Of a stretch of DNA of 64,000 nucleotides, positions 57,001-64,000 are shown piece after piece; position 1 is the first letter of the stretch; each line of letters opens with the position of its first letter. The position numbers and the translations under genes were made by a program. The stretch covers positions 1,302,001 through 1,366,000 of the forward strand of contig NC_079246.1 of the NCBI RefSeq assembly GCF_028009165.1, given 5' to 3'. The notes beneath the pieces are model-generated. The model made no database searches. It saw only the letters and a list, made by a program, of their open reading frames with translations, and was not told where the DNA came from. The DNA comes from Akanthomyces muscarius. Taxonomy: Eukaryota > Ascomycota > Sordariomycetes > Hypocreales > Cordycipitaceae.

Positions 57001-57397
57001 GATCTACGCCAGTGTAGTCTGGTGGCAGCATGAGTGCAGCTTCATGATGTCTCTTCCTGTTGGCGTCAAATTCCTCTCGCCGCTGAATCAAATAATCGGG
57101 CAGTTCAGGCTGCCAGTCATCTTCGAGGACAACATCGTCGGCATCCGTTGCTGGCCCATCGGCGCCAGTGCTTCTTCTTTTTGGCGCTGATTTTCTCTTG
57201 GGGCGCTTCTTTTTTGGTTTGGCGACTGGCACAAAGTCGGATTCATCCGTCCATTCTACCTTTTCGGAGAATGTGGGTTCAGCCTTTCGTTTTTTATCTT
57301 CTCCTTTGAGTTGAATATCTGGATTCACATGACTCTCTGGATCGTCATCGTCACTGTCTAATATTACAATGGGTGGTGCGTCGCCGGTCGGGGCCAT
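54062..57397 (-). CDS. SNF2-family ATPase (ERCC6L2/Hebo-like) with a SUMO-site-rich tail
   Basis: One intronless frame gives 1,111 residues. The two-lobed SNF2 motor is complete: motif I DDMGLGKT (about 205-212), II DECH (about 322-325), III GLTGTAIQN, and the C-terminal lobe with VLVFSHSVRLL, STRAGGVGLN and DRAYRIGQTRDVEVFRL. After the motor comes RRYFRGVQQDADRKGEIFGL, the block I associate with ERCC6L2 (Hebo) relatives, which act in DNA repair. Residues about 968-1074 form a repetitive Val-Lys-x-Glu tail. The N-terminus (IVILDSDDDD) and C-terminus (SIFLIDDDDDDEL) are hydrophobic-acidic. There is a basic nuclear-type cluster at about 60-75. The motor assignment is firm; the subfamily is moderately sure. 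Confidence 0.85.
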   Translation of the reverse strand: MAPTGDAPPIVILDSDDDDPESHVNPDIQLKGEDKKRKAEPTFSEKVEWTDESDFVPVAKPKKKRPKRKSAPKRRSTGADGPATDADDVVLEDDWQPELPDYLIQRREEFDANRKRHHEAALMLPPDYTGVDLVDGNGIENLSERPTFPPSSGIRPVRAYEDIELPQSAGLIPASIAQYLRDYQIEGVKFLHRKFVYQEGGILGDDMGLGKTVQVVAFLTAAFGKTGDERDKRRLRQMRWYSTDRWYPRILIICPGSLLVNWRNELDRWGWWQAEIYHGPNKDDILGTMRGGMSEIMITTYDTYKNSRSAVNMVQWDAVIADECHRLKGHNSETTKAMNEINALCRIGLTGTAIQNKYEELWTLLDWTNPGNFGTRAEWSQTISKPLTVGQSHEATLAQLSLARQTAQKLVNNLLPRYFLRRMKSLIADQLPKKTDRVVFCPLTDLQKQAYDNFLGSDDISVIRNISETCQHEKKRGWCCGRYLSNGRAWQSAVFPSMMSLQKLSNHMTLLVPSATDLDGKQDSELNTLKICVPDRWQSLYAHRDQIGNLVNPEFCGKWKVMKKLLKFWHSSGDKVLVFSHSVRLLRILQHLFTNTSYTVSYLDGSLSYEQRQEVVDTFNSDPTQFVFLISTRAGGVGLNITSANKVVIVDPHWNPSYDLQAQDRAYRIGQTRDVEVFRLISLGTVEEIVYARQVYKQQQANIGYTASSERRYFRGVQQDADRKGEIFGLSNIFTFHSDSGLLRDIVNKTNIAEAKVGVTLAEVNVDQAAKEDDDLVPVKAEHGDDDNGVGQLAALLTAEDKKPKPDGQSGTPRKSDAIQAILASAGVEYTHDNAEVVGTSKIEEQLSRRAAMTSWQDDAHGQSALFAGSQDDIQDLEALHSVYNPPADVRLRQFCEMAREFGFANAQDFALVVEGWTQEERRNCLETFYKRRQGKIAQKTERILDEGGVEVKKQEAGDGSILPSVEVKSEIVKTEPGVKRESMKREVKGEVKSEVKGEVKNEVKGGVKDETKPRLQHEIKHEIKSEVKPGVKAEVKPEVKGEVKPEVKHEVKDESKDRVKEEMKREPVGVKHETCAKAELEDVKMTDAKTEGESKRVSIFLIDDDDDDEL
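54176..54496 (-). repeat. Coding repeat: about 20 Val/Ile-Lys-x-Glu units in the SNF2 tail
   Basis: On the coding strand short GAG/GTC-AAG-like units of about 12 bases recur, translating as VKGE, VKSE, VKNE, VKDE, IKHE, IKSE, VKAE, VKPE, VKHE and similar. I count 20 hydrophobic-Lys-x-Glu tetrapeptides over about 107 residues, two of them with Met as the first residue. Units that break the pattern are VKGG, TKPR, VKPG and SKDR. Confidence 0.85.
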
Positions 57398-58291
57398 TGT
57401 CGCTGGCCTGCATCCTTGATGCGCTGGTGGTGGAGTTCATAGACGACGCGCACTGGAGCGCGTAAGGTGGAATGGCTGAGGAGCGTCGCCACGTGATACA
57501 GTTTTTAGGCAGCACCGCACTCAATTTAATCGCGTGTAGAGCAACCTTTGATGACGGCTGACGGTTTCTGAATTTCTTCTTTTCAGTTTCAAGCTTCTAG
57601 CCTTGGGCTAGATTTAATGTCTCGTAGGCCCTTGCCTTACCGGTCGGTACGCACTAATGGATCGGTGCACTGGTCAGCAATAAAACTCCGCCGAGCGGCG
57701 CGGATTCCGCACAATTTCCCATGAATCTTGATCCCAGGATATCAAAGCCAAACTCTGTACAAGATACCTGGAAATCTTGAGTAGAAACTCGAGTACTGAC
57801 GGCGGAGACGTGCTTGAGCGGAGGACATCAATGCACTTACAAGCCGCTTTACTATCGTCGGGGCCATGATTTATGTCAAGAGACTTTTTGGACCAGAAGC
57901 TCACAAAACAGATACGCAAGTCTTTCCATAATCTTTCTCGGACTCATTATTCTAGTTTTTCTCTCAGTCCCTGTATTTTGTCGGTCGAAGGGAATTGATC
58001 AAATGAAGCCTGATGGGGTCCCGGGTTAAATTGCGGTGGTGTATAACTAGTAATGCACAGTCCGGCCGTACCCCCGGATTTGTGATGCCCCACCACAGCT
58101 CAGTCAGGATCCGGGCTATGCGAACGCAATAGAGCCGAACTTGCGACCGCCAACACAAAAGTTCTTCCTCTTTTTAGCGAAAGTTTAGCGACAAAACTAC
58201 ACTCCAACAAGCAACGATTCTTTTTGGTCTTTGATCTTCAGATCCTGTGCCGACAAACCCCGAGGCAGGCCACGCTGTACGAGCGGGCATC
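57398..58291. other. Intergenic, 0.9 kb, divergent SNF2 / BTB upstream region
   Basis: No gene is seen. It must hold the promoters of both flanking genes. Confidence 0.6.
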
Positions 58292-59894
58292 ATGGCTTCC
58301 TCGACTCCAGCCGCTGCGAGCGACAGAAGCCAAACCGAGTCGACAATACACAAGATACCCGACATCCTTCCTCGCGAGCGAGTGTTTCCGATACAGATTG
58401 GCGGCGAGCTGTTCAAGCTCTCTGGCGCGTCCATCTCGTCCGACGGTGAGTAGGAGTCGTGGCGCATTGCGCAGGGTGATTGCTGGCAAAGCAACGTGCC
58501 ACTAATATGAGCTCGGACGACAGCGCCGTCATACTTTTCGCAATACTTTTTATGCCAAATAAAAAAGGCAGAAAGAGATGGCGAAGACATTTCCTCGGGC
58601 ATCCGCACGCTGTACATCGATCGCGACCCCGTCACCTTTGGCGACATAGCGCTGCACTTGCAAGGCTACCATATCCAGCCGCGCGACGGCACCCATTTTG
58701 TCCGCCTCTTTTCTGACGCGCAATTCTACAACTGTAGGTCGATGAATGGCGCTGAAAACGGTTGCAAGTGGCTGACCCCGGATACTAGTGCCCAGGCTCA
58801 TGTCCCAGTTATACGAGGAGAGCATCTTTATTTCCATCGGCCATCGCGAATTCCAGATTCCGCGCGACGTTCTTACCGACCCCGGCAACTCTCCAAATTA
58901 CTTTTCGCTAGGCTTTGGGCTCGTGTTTGGTCGACGCGACGAAGCATATCCTGGGCTCGACCGCGAAGGGCTGATTAGGCCGCCGTCCATTCTCCCGCCA
59001 TGCGTCCCAACCCGAAGCGCCGATACCTTCGCTGAATTGCTGCGCTTGCTCCATGGATATCCAGTCAACATCCGAGACGAGACTCATCGCGATGAGCTGC
59101 TGCGGGACGCCCGATACTTCCATTTCAAGGGTCTCGAACAGAAGCTGCTTCCCCACTCCATCAGCTTCAACTCGCTGAGGCAGCGCAACGAAATCGTTCT
59201 CCGGCTAGAGAATGTGCAAAAAAGCGGAATACACATTGTTCACGACCGACCCGAAGAGGCCATCGGGGACCACGGCATGGCCGAATTCGAGACAACCCTA
59301 TCAGGCTGGGTCAACTACGCGCGGCCCTATGTAGACGACCTTCCTGCAGAGCTTGTTCTTGAGATTGGAGGGGAAGCAGCGCGCATTCATTTTACGGCCG
59401 ACGGACCGCGGGCAGAATTCTTTGGCGACACACGCACCAGAGTGGCCAAGCTCTTTGAAGTCATCGCGACGAAGCTCGGCTTGCCGCCGACGACGCAGCC
59501 TTTGGGCTTGCTCATGGCGTCGGGCGGCGCCCGGTCCATGCCAGCTGTGCCGGGCAACACACCGCTGAGCGAGGACCTTGTCATTGTCAAGTTTGGACCG
59601 GAGGCTGCGGTGACGCTGGACGGGAAAGACTATGAATATCCTCAACCGCAATCGGCTGACAACGCAGACTCTGCTGTCGCAAACTCGCGCAAACGCCGGC
59701 GCACAGACACGACATCTTCTGACGAGTCGCCAGAGGTAGAAAACTGGACGATAAAACGAGGGCAGTGGAGGCTGCGTATTCAGCGCGGCACGCATGGAAA
59801 GAGTAACCATGAGTGCGCCATGGAGGTGGTGTGTCTGGATGCCCTCAGCTCTGAGTTGGGGCGAAACAAGACGAGGGGCTTTTTGAGGAATTAA
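58292..59894 (+). CDS. BTB/POZ (KCTD-like) domain protein
   Basis: Three exons (58292-58445, 58524-58733, 58789-59894) give about 489 residues. The BTB core is rebuilt only by splicing: FPIQIGGELFKLSGASISSD joins APSYFSQYFLCQI, then IRTLYIDRDPVTFGDIALHL and the FVRLFSDAQFYN block. A second BTB-like start follows (FISIGHREFQIPRDVLTDPG, NSPNYFSLGF), so the region is a tandem or extended BTB. The C-terminal half has no recognised domain and a basic cluster (SRKRRRTD). It recalls the fungal group that includes yeast Ydr132c and Ylr108c, relatives of the stress regulator Whi2; this is an inference. BTB proteins often bring substrates to Cullin-3 ligases. Confidence 0.82.
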
Positions 59895-60117
59895 AACTAA
59901 ACAAGAAGGCATTTTGGTAGATTGGAGCTTTGGCGCATCTTGGATTGCGAAATTACGTTGGACACACGCGTACTTGGGTTTAATGTTTAAATCGTTGTTA
60001 GCGTAAATGACACTTATTGTGCTCTGTACTCCTGAAAGACGCTATTGCCTCGTCAATTTTACAACCTCGACACTCCGACGCCACTGCTCAGATAATTCTC
60101 CAATCGACTGTCTCCTA
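59895..60117. other. Short intergenic gap between convergent genes
   Basis: 223 bases separate the stop codons of the BTB and methyltransferase genes. No gene is seen. Confidence 0.6.
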
Positions 60118-61100
60118 TTACTTCTTGAGGACACCCATGACCCAGGGAATCACCTCATATGGGGTATCGTCTGCAGCGGAGCTGACATTGACCTCGGAGA
60201 ACGGCCCCGCAGCCAGGATATTCTTGAGTGTAGGGCGACAAAGTTGACAGCCTCCCATTACCAGACCGTGGAAGAATCCAACATAAGCTATAGAGACGAG
60301 AATCAGCATTTGGGACTGCTCAAATGTGCGCTAGAATACTTACCCTGATAGAGACGCAGCAGCATTCCACCACGTGTGGCCTTGACGTGCTCATGGATAT
60401 ACCAGCGGCCGCCGGGCTTGAGAAGCTTGTACAGGTACTGAAGGTTCTTTTCCTGGTCGGGGATACTACAGAGACAGCAAATGCAAACGATGCAGTCGAG
60501 GCTGCCTTCTGGGATCTCGCCGTCCCAGGCCGTCGAGTCAGTCACCTGCTCGATGCCGACGGGGACGACCTCGTAGGTGCCAGTGAGGCCGATCTCGTCG
60601 ACGCGCTTGCGCAGGGATGCCGCGGAAATCGCATTGGGCTCGACGCCATAAATCTTGGTGACGACACCGCCGCCGCCAGAGGCACCATCCGTCTTGCGTT
60701 TGCGCAGGTTTGAGGCGGGGCCGTCGGCACCTGAGCCGGCGGCGGCGGTAAAGGAGGCAAGGACATCCATCCACATGCCGCTTCCCGCGCCAATCTCCAT
60801 GATGACGCCAGAGACGGGCTCATAGACGGGCTCCTCGACGACCTTGCCGTCGCGGACGCGGCCTTCCAGGACAGGGACGACGCGGGGCTTAAAGTCCTCC
60901 TTGATGTTGGGGCCGACGGTGGCCCAAAATTTGCCAAAGGCGACGGCGAGGAACTCGGAGGGGAAGAAGAGCTTGGAGTACTGGCCAGAGGAGACAATGG
61001 ACGTGAAGGCTTGCGGGAAGTGAGCCACTGCCATGCCGATGAACATCCAAGGCCCAATCATCTTCATGGCAAAGTTGCCCACATCCTCTTTGAGACCCAT
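60118..61100 (-). CDS. Class I SAM-dependent methyltransferase, membrane-associated (METTL7-like layout)
   Basis: Two exons (61100-60344 and 60287-60118) give about 308 residues. An N-terminal hydrophobic stretch (MIGPWMFIGMAVAHFPQAF, about 14-32) suggests a membrane anchor. The SAM-binding motif I is VIMEIGAGSGMW (about 99-110), motif II-type acid is in IYGVEPNA, and motif post-I/IV is SLDCIVCICCLCSIPDQ, followed by LLKPGGRWYIHEHVKATRGG. The C-terminus, YVGFFHGLVMGGCQLCRPTL, is reached by splicing (GTAAGT...CTATAG). This order resembles METTL7 and ubiquinone/menaquinone-type methyltransferases. The substrate is unknown. A glycine-rich, Arg/Lys insertion lies at about 125-145. Confidence 0.85.
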
Positions 61101-62589
61101 GGTGGGAAATGACGACAGCAGAGAGGCAGAGATAAAACGGGACAGCTGCTATCTGACAACGGCGAAGAGGAGGAGGAGAGGGGGATGGTATTGTAGAGAT
61201 TTGGTGCTGTGAGGATGTTAGAGATGCAACATGCGAGGGAGTGGGTGAGTGACATGACTTACATGAGAAGGCAATGGGACCGAATGTCTGCGAAAACGGA
61301 CAGAGGTATGGGAAAAGGATCACAGAGTGTGGGAATGACACGAGAGGTGTAAGAGGGCTACGGCCTCCCTTTTATATCAGCGGCGGCCAGAACTGGGTGT
61401 GTGGCTAGTATAACAAGGCGGGCAAGCAACGCACAAAAAGACCTGGGCGAGAGACAGACAACAGGAGGCCCGGAGCTGGGGCGGCCAGTCGCCGACAGCC
61501 TCGGGGGGCCTGTGGGGGGGGCGCAGGAAAGCTGTTCAGGTAGCGCACGCTACGCCTGAGGCGTGAAAATGTAGCCTGGTGTGCTGGTTGGCTGGCAGCT
61601 TGGCTGTGCTGGCTTTTTAAGTGGCTGCGCGTCCGCTGAAGCGGGCGCCCGCCCCCCCTCCGTCACACTCTCCCGGGCTCTGCGCTCAACCGGGGCCGGT
61701 TGAAAGAAAGCACACGGGCCACGACGCGTGCATGAATTGATTATAAACAAAGCTGTGCCTACCAAATACGTTGTATTCATGAACCCGACTGTACGTGATT
61801 TATGCTACTGCGCTTGCTGTTTCACAACGAACCAAAAGCTCCCAATGTCGTTGTCCACCTCCGTGCCACACGGCTGAGAAAACGCCCCCATTAACTGCCG
61901 AAAGAAACGAGCCCAAAGTAAAAGCTTCCCAGCTCTGACGCCGCAAAAACACGGTACATGCCGTGAAGCCGGCGGCAACTTTACTTGCTCAGCCTATCCG
62001 ACTCATGAGCACGATCCTGGGCAGGCTACAATCGCGGGCTCCGGGTGTGTATGTGTGCGTGTGTGTGTTTGGGAGCGTTCTGGCTGACACGCCCACTTAC
62101 CTACCACCAGATGGAACCCCTCCGAAGCGGTGCCAACGCAAACCGCGCCTTTCCACATGTAAGCTTGCCGAGCGAGCACCTATGAGCCAGAATATGAGCC
62201 TTGTTCTTCGTAAACATGTTTTTCACTATGCTCACGCCCTCTGCATTCACGTAGCTAGGCCAGACTTAGGCCCTCCTCGGGCTCAGAGAACTAAATGCCA
62301 TTTTCCCGCGATTGTGCCTTGGATCTGTCTTTCCCGTCATAGAATGTCTTCATTTCTTGCCCTATAGAAATTGCAAGGAGCTCCAGAATAGCCTCATCTC
62401 CAAACTACTGCGTCCCTCTTCAACACTACCACCCTGCTTCCACCATTCGTAAAAAGTCCAATCGACACCATAACGCCTTGAAAATGCTCAAAACCACAAA
62501 ATAAAACGGTCAATCTCGACAGCTCTATACGCCAACGGTATATCCTCGTCGCCTCGCCTTTTCTTCTCACCACCTTCTCCGCCCCTGCC
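61101..62589. other. Intergenic, 1.5 kb
   Basis: The upstream region of the methyltransferase gene and the 3' side of IMP3. GC-rich patches (about 61480-61690) alternate with mixed sequence. No convincing gene is seen. Confidence 0.55.
61207..61262 (-). other. Probable 5'-UTR intron of the methyltransferase gene
   Basis: The minus strand reads GTAAGT, then a CTCTAAC branch site and CCTCACAG, a complete 56-base intron ending about 106 bases before the ATG. Its removal would delete two upstream ATGs. Confidence 0.5.
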
Positions 62590-63210
62590 TTACAGCAACT
62601 CAAAGTCGTCCAGCTGGTCGCGGTACTTCATAATGTTGCGCTTGATCTTGCTGCCGACCGACCACGTCACAAAGTCCTCGGTCGAGCGCGTCACCAGATA
62701 CGCCGGGTCCGTGATGGTCTCGACGCCCACGCGCACGTGCCCTTGCTCGATGAGCTTGGTCGCCGCCTGCACCGTCTCGGCCATGCGCAGCCGCGTCATG
62801 ACGACGGGCAGCCGCCGCCGCGCAAACGCGCTGACGGTCGCGCCGTGCTCCACGGCCGAGAGCTTCGACGCCGACGACAGGACGCCCATGTCGTACAGCT
62901 TGTTGAGCAGCAGCTCCTCGTGCTTGCGACGCACGGCGTTGTCGGGCGGGAGGAGCGAGAGGCGGTGGGCGAGTTGGCGGAGAGACTGGAGACAGGGTCA
63001 GCATGTGTTTCGATGAGGAGCATATTAGGCGCTGCGCCAGGAGAAAATACATACACCGCAGATGCGATTGTATTTTTGGTAGTCTTCGGGCTTTTGGATA
63101 TTGTACCGGCGAACAACTTCCTTGTCGCGGTGGCCGTTGTCCTGCTTGTAGGTGATAAAGTCCGTCTTCCGCAGGAGCTTTTGCTCGTGATACTTGAGTT
63201 TTCGCACCAT
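62590..63210 (-). CDS. IMP3: U3 snoRNP protein IMP3
   Basis: IMP3 binds U3 snoRNA and helps it pair with the pre-rRNA during early 18S processing in the nucleolus. Two exons (63210-63055 and 62985-62590) give 183 residues, the same as the yeast length. The N-terminus [20 protein letters not shown] and [17 protein letters not shown] are diagnostic. The second exon gives [20 protein letters not shown], the S4-type RNA-binding domain ([38 protein letters not shown]) and the conserved DDFELL end. The GTATGT/CTCCAG intron joins RICG to SLRQLAHR in phase. Confidence 0.95.
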
Positions 63211-63627
63211 CTTGGCAGATTTGCTGGTAGTTCGTGTTGAGCTGCAGGAATTGCGAAGATGGCCACCTCGAAATCTCCAACAAAGTTGCTGAAAAAATAT
63301 TATGGGGCTTCTCCGATCGGACGGAGGACCAGCCGCCGACTCGCCGATGCGCGCGCAAGACTGATGAGGACTTGATAAGCACCCGAAACATATAATCCGA
63401 CTGAGTTCGAATACAATTGGAACTCAAGAATCTCAATTTCTCATGTTGCGACCAATGCATCAGCGCATCACACCTGATCTTCAGTATAAGTGATTGCGGG
63501 TCTCATCTTCGCGCTCTGATTGGCCAACGTATCAGCCGCCAGAATTTCCAGTCCAAAATCCTCCCCTAGTATGAGGTAGAGCTTCAGTCCTGCGACTGGT
63601 TTCCTCAATCCCGATCAACGCGACAAG
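63211..63627. promoter_or_regulatory. Shared divergent upstream region, IMP3 / mitochondrial ribosomal protein
   Basis: 417 bases between divergent starts hold both promoters. Two ribosome-biogenesis-type genes thus share an upstream region. A GATTGGC (inverted CCAAT) lies at about 63518-63524, close to the mitochondrial ribosomal gene. Confidence 0.5.
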
Positions 63628-64000
63628 ATGCCAATGCGACTACCAGGGGTGAGCGCCGCACGCGCTCCATCCACCTTTCTCTCCTTCCTCCGCCCATTCT
63701 CGTCCACGGCCGCAGTCGCGCAGCCGCCGCGCGAGAATCGCCCGCCGCCGCCGCCCGCTCGCGCACCCACGCCGTCGTCGACGAGCAGACTCCAGTCCAT
63801 CAACAAGGACCGCATGTCCGTCGGCGGAGCCAACGGCCGAAGCCCCGGCACCAGCTCCATGCACCGCATCGGCCAGGCCTACAAGGACCGCGCGGCCGAG
63901 AGCCTCCGCGTCAAGCAGGAGCACATCGACTTCCTCAAGAACCGCAAGGTGTCCAACGACTACCTCCGACAGATGCCCCGCCGATGGGTGCCCGGTGATG
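63628..64000 (+). CDS. Probable mitochondrial 37S ribosomal protein bS18m (5' part only)
   Basis: The ATG at 63628 opens a frame that continues beyond the window, so at least 124 residues are present. The first 35 residues have Arg, Ala, Ser and few acids (RLPGVSAARAPSTFLSFLRP), as in a mitochondrial targeting peptide. A Pro-rich linker follows, then MHRIGQAYKDRAAESLRVKQ and VSNDYLRQMPRRWVPGD. The YLRQMPRRW block is what I associate with fungal bS18m, with a conserved region expected just after the window edge. The identification is moderate; the mitochondrial location is better supported. Confidence 0.6.
   Translation, partial: MPMRLPGVSAARAPSTFLSFLRPFSSTAAVAQPPRENRPPPPPARAPTPSSTSRLQSINKDRMSVGGANGRSPGTSSMHRIGQAYKDRAAESLRVKQEHIDFLKNRKVSNDYLRQMPRRWVPGD

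Overview
The window looks like nuclear DNA of a filamentous ascomycete, most likely a sordariomycete and perhaps Hypocreales. The protein-coding genes carry short GT-AG introns (about 50-270 bases) with CTAAC or CTGAC branch sites. Coding exons are GC-rich at third codon positions and intergenic DNA holds many pyrimidine tracts. The gene content is ordinary core eukaryotic: a cytosolic leucyl-tRNA synthetase, ribosomal proteins, the ADP/ATP carrier, RFC and IMP3, plus fungal surface and secreted proteins. The genus is an inference; no marker here fixes it.

Layout. 1-5.1 kb: the end of an AP-3 sigma gene, a small membrane protein gene (minus) and cytosolic LeuRS (plus). 5.1-9.9 kb: a 4.7-kb stretch with no convincing gene, leading to a small GPI-anchored Ser/Thr-rich protein. 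11.5-16.1 kb: DPH3 and guanylate kinase (divergent), then a peroxisomal ABCD half transporter. 16.4-20.8 kb: three minus-strand genes of unknown family, one of which needs a frameshift to read through. 23.0-24.4 kb: a secreted proteinase-K-type subtilisin. 25.1-31.2 kb: a very large intronless DOCK-family exchange factor. 33.4-36.6 kb: a GNAT gene, then the divergent ribosomal pair RPS5/RPS25. 38.9-41.3 kb: the ADP/ATP carrier and CENP-X/MHF2. 43.4-48.4 kb: a GPI cupredoxin, a membrane cytochrome-b5-like (MAPR) protein and a TINC-like coiled-coil protein. 49.2-57.4 kb: a sphingoid-base-phosphate phosphatase, a GNAT, RFC3 and a SNF2-family ATPase. 58.3-64 kb: a BTB/KCTD-like protein, a methyltransferase, IMP3 and the start of a probable mitochondrial ribosomal protein gene that runs off the window.

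The genes do not form a metabolic cluster. They are housekeeping genes, several in divergent pairs that share a promoter of 330-520 bases (11.8, 35.9 and 45.5 kb) and several in tail-to-tail pairs (0.6 and 54.0 kb).

The most unusual item is the SNF2 ATPase at 54.06-57.40 kb. Its tail holds about 20 copies of the SUMO-acceptor pattern (hydrophobic-Lys-x-Glu) within about 107 residues, and hydrophobic-plus-acidic motifs resembling SUMO-interacting motifs lie at both extreme ends of the protein. Other points worth checking are the frameshift at about 18.55 kb, a GATA-containing perfect palindrome in the subtilisin promoter, and opposed ACCCTA/TTAGGG motifs in the ribosomal-protein promoter. Intron positions are my own splice predictions from GT-AG signals and reading frame; no transcripts were available.
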